Made by a program: the position numbers and the translations under genes
Notes under the pieces: generated by a model
Seen by the model: only the letters and a program-made list of their open reading frames with translations
Database searches by the model: none
Told to the model about the DNA's origin: nothing
Part shown: positions 6,996 through 7,247 of the stretch, in pieces
Position numbering within the stretch: position 1 is the stretch's first letter
How the letters are laid out: each line of letters begins with the position of its first letter
Source of the DNA: CAYZEZ01 sp964477295
GTDB lineage: Bacteria > Bacteroidota > Bacteroidia > Bacteroidales > SM23-62
NCBI GenBank assembly: GCA_964477295.1
Contig: CAYZEZ010000244.1
Location: 1 to 7,247, forward strand
Length of the DNA: 7,247 bases
Direction: 5' to 3'

Positions 6996-7010
6996 CCGCG
7001 ATTTTCCTGA

Positions 7011-7247
7011 ATGAGTAAATTCTTTCCATATCTGTTTGTTGCTGCACTCTTCACGGGCTTTTTGGCCTGTGAGCGTTATGATCTGCTGAAGGATCCGGAT
7101 ATCCGCCTGGGATTTTCCATGGATACTGTATTTTTTGATACCATTTTTACGACTTTCGGCTCTACGACGAAACAGGTGAGGGTGCGTAATTTTTACGACC
7201 AGCCTGTTGAAATTTCATACATCCGGCTGGCGGGTGGCGATAACTCT
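7011..7247 (+). CDS. Putative outer-membrane or periplasmic lipoprotein, N-terminal part (3' end outside window)
   Basis: An open frame of 79 codons runs from the ATG at 7011 to the window edge. Residues 1-19 form a signal sequence (FFPYLFVAALFTGFLA) ending at Cys20, which fits signal peptidase II processing. The lipobox GFLAC is unusual in having F rather than L at -3. The mature start (ERYDLLKDPDIRLGFSMDTV) and the strands FFDTIFTTFGSTTKQVRVRN and EISYIRLAGGDNS resemble a family of uncharacterised Bacteroidales lipoproteins. From memory, such proteins carry a beta-sandwich-like N-terminus and a beta-helix further on; this could not be tested here. It is divergent from the two large genes and probably a separate transcription unit. 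The role is unknown. Confidence 0.82.
   Translation, partial: MSKFFPYLFVAALFTGFLACERYDLLKDPDIRLGFSMDTVFFDTIFTTFGSTTKQVRVRNFYDQPVEISYIRLAGGDNS

Larger units (their letters stand above)
6654..7010. other. Divergent intergenic region (357 nt) between the Ig-protein and lipoprotein genes
   Basis: No gene was found here. From left to right it holds the leader of the Ig-protein gene with a 9-bp inverted repeat (6693-6717), an AT-rich stretch (about 6718-6800), a TGA-type heptad run (6803-6837), seven A residues (6838-6844), a 95-bp heptad array (6846-6940) and a short AT-rich segment with a -7-like motif before the lipoprotein gene. No clear TAnnTTTG promoter was found for the minus-strand gene. 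Confidence 0.7.

Overview
The window looks like a chromosomal fragment from a member of the Bacteroidota. The main evidence is the C-terminal secretion signal of the 1221-residue protein, which matches the type A sorting domain of the type IX secretion system (T9SS), a system confined to that phylum and its relatives. Its Ig-like and 'LGxDxxLCxG' repeat domains, a TAnnTTTG promoter motif and the N-terminus of a Bacteroidales-type lipoprotein agree with this. No mobile element, RNA gene or CRISPR array was seen.

Layout, left to right. (1) Positions 1-2825, minus strand: a secreted right-handed beta-helix protein, open at the left edge (941 codons visible). It is built from two tandem, homologous modules. 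Each begins with a DDVILxIxPGT segment, carries eight GGA(I)-type beta-helix rungs and closes with an SPaxNkG...N.R...IDIGAYE-type end; the second copy is cut just before that end. (2) Positions 2826-2987: a short intergenic spacer with a candidate promoter, a perfect hairpin and a small heptanucleotide repeat. (3) Positions 2988-6653, minus strand: a complete 1221-residue secreted protein with a signal peptide, eight Ig-like domains, two PKD/SprB-like domains, two fibronectin-III-like domains and a T9SS type A sorting domain. (4) Positions 6654-7010: a divergent intergenic region with a perfect inverted repeat, a TGANGNG heptad run and a 95-bp heptad array. (5) Positions 7011-7247, plus strand: the first 79 codons of a putative lipoprotein, open at the right edge.

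The two large genes lie in the same direction, 162 nt apart, and both encode exported, non-enzymatic-looking repeat proteins. They probably act on or outside the cell surface, in adhesion, ligand binding or matrix roles, but no substrate can be named. The lipoprotein gene is divergent and probably independent. The least ordinary features are the in-phase 7-bp repeats in both spacers, which bracket the Ig-protein gene in the same orientation and end in the same AACTTC, and the clean internal duplication of the beta-helix protein.
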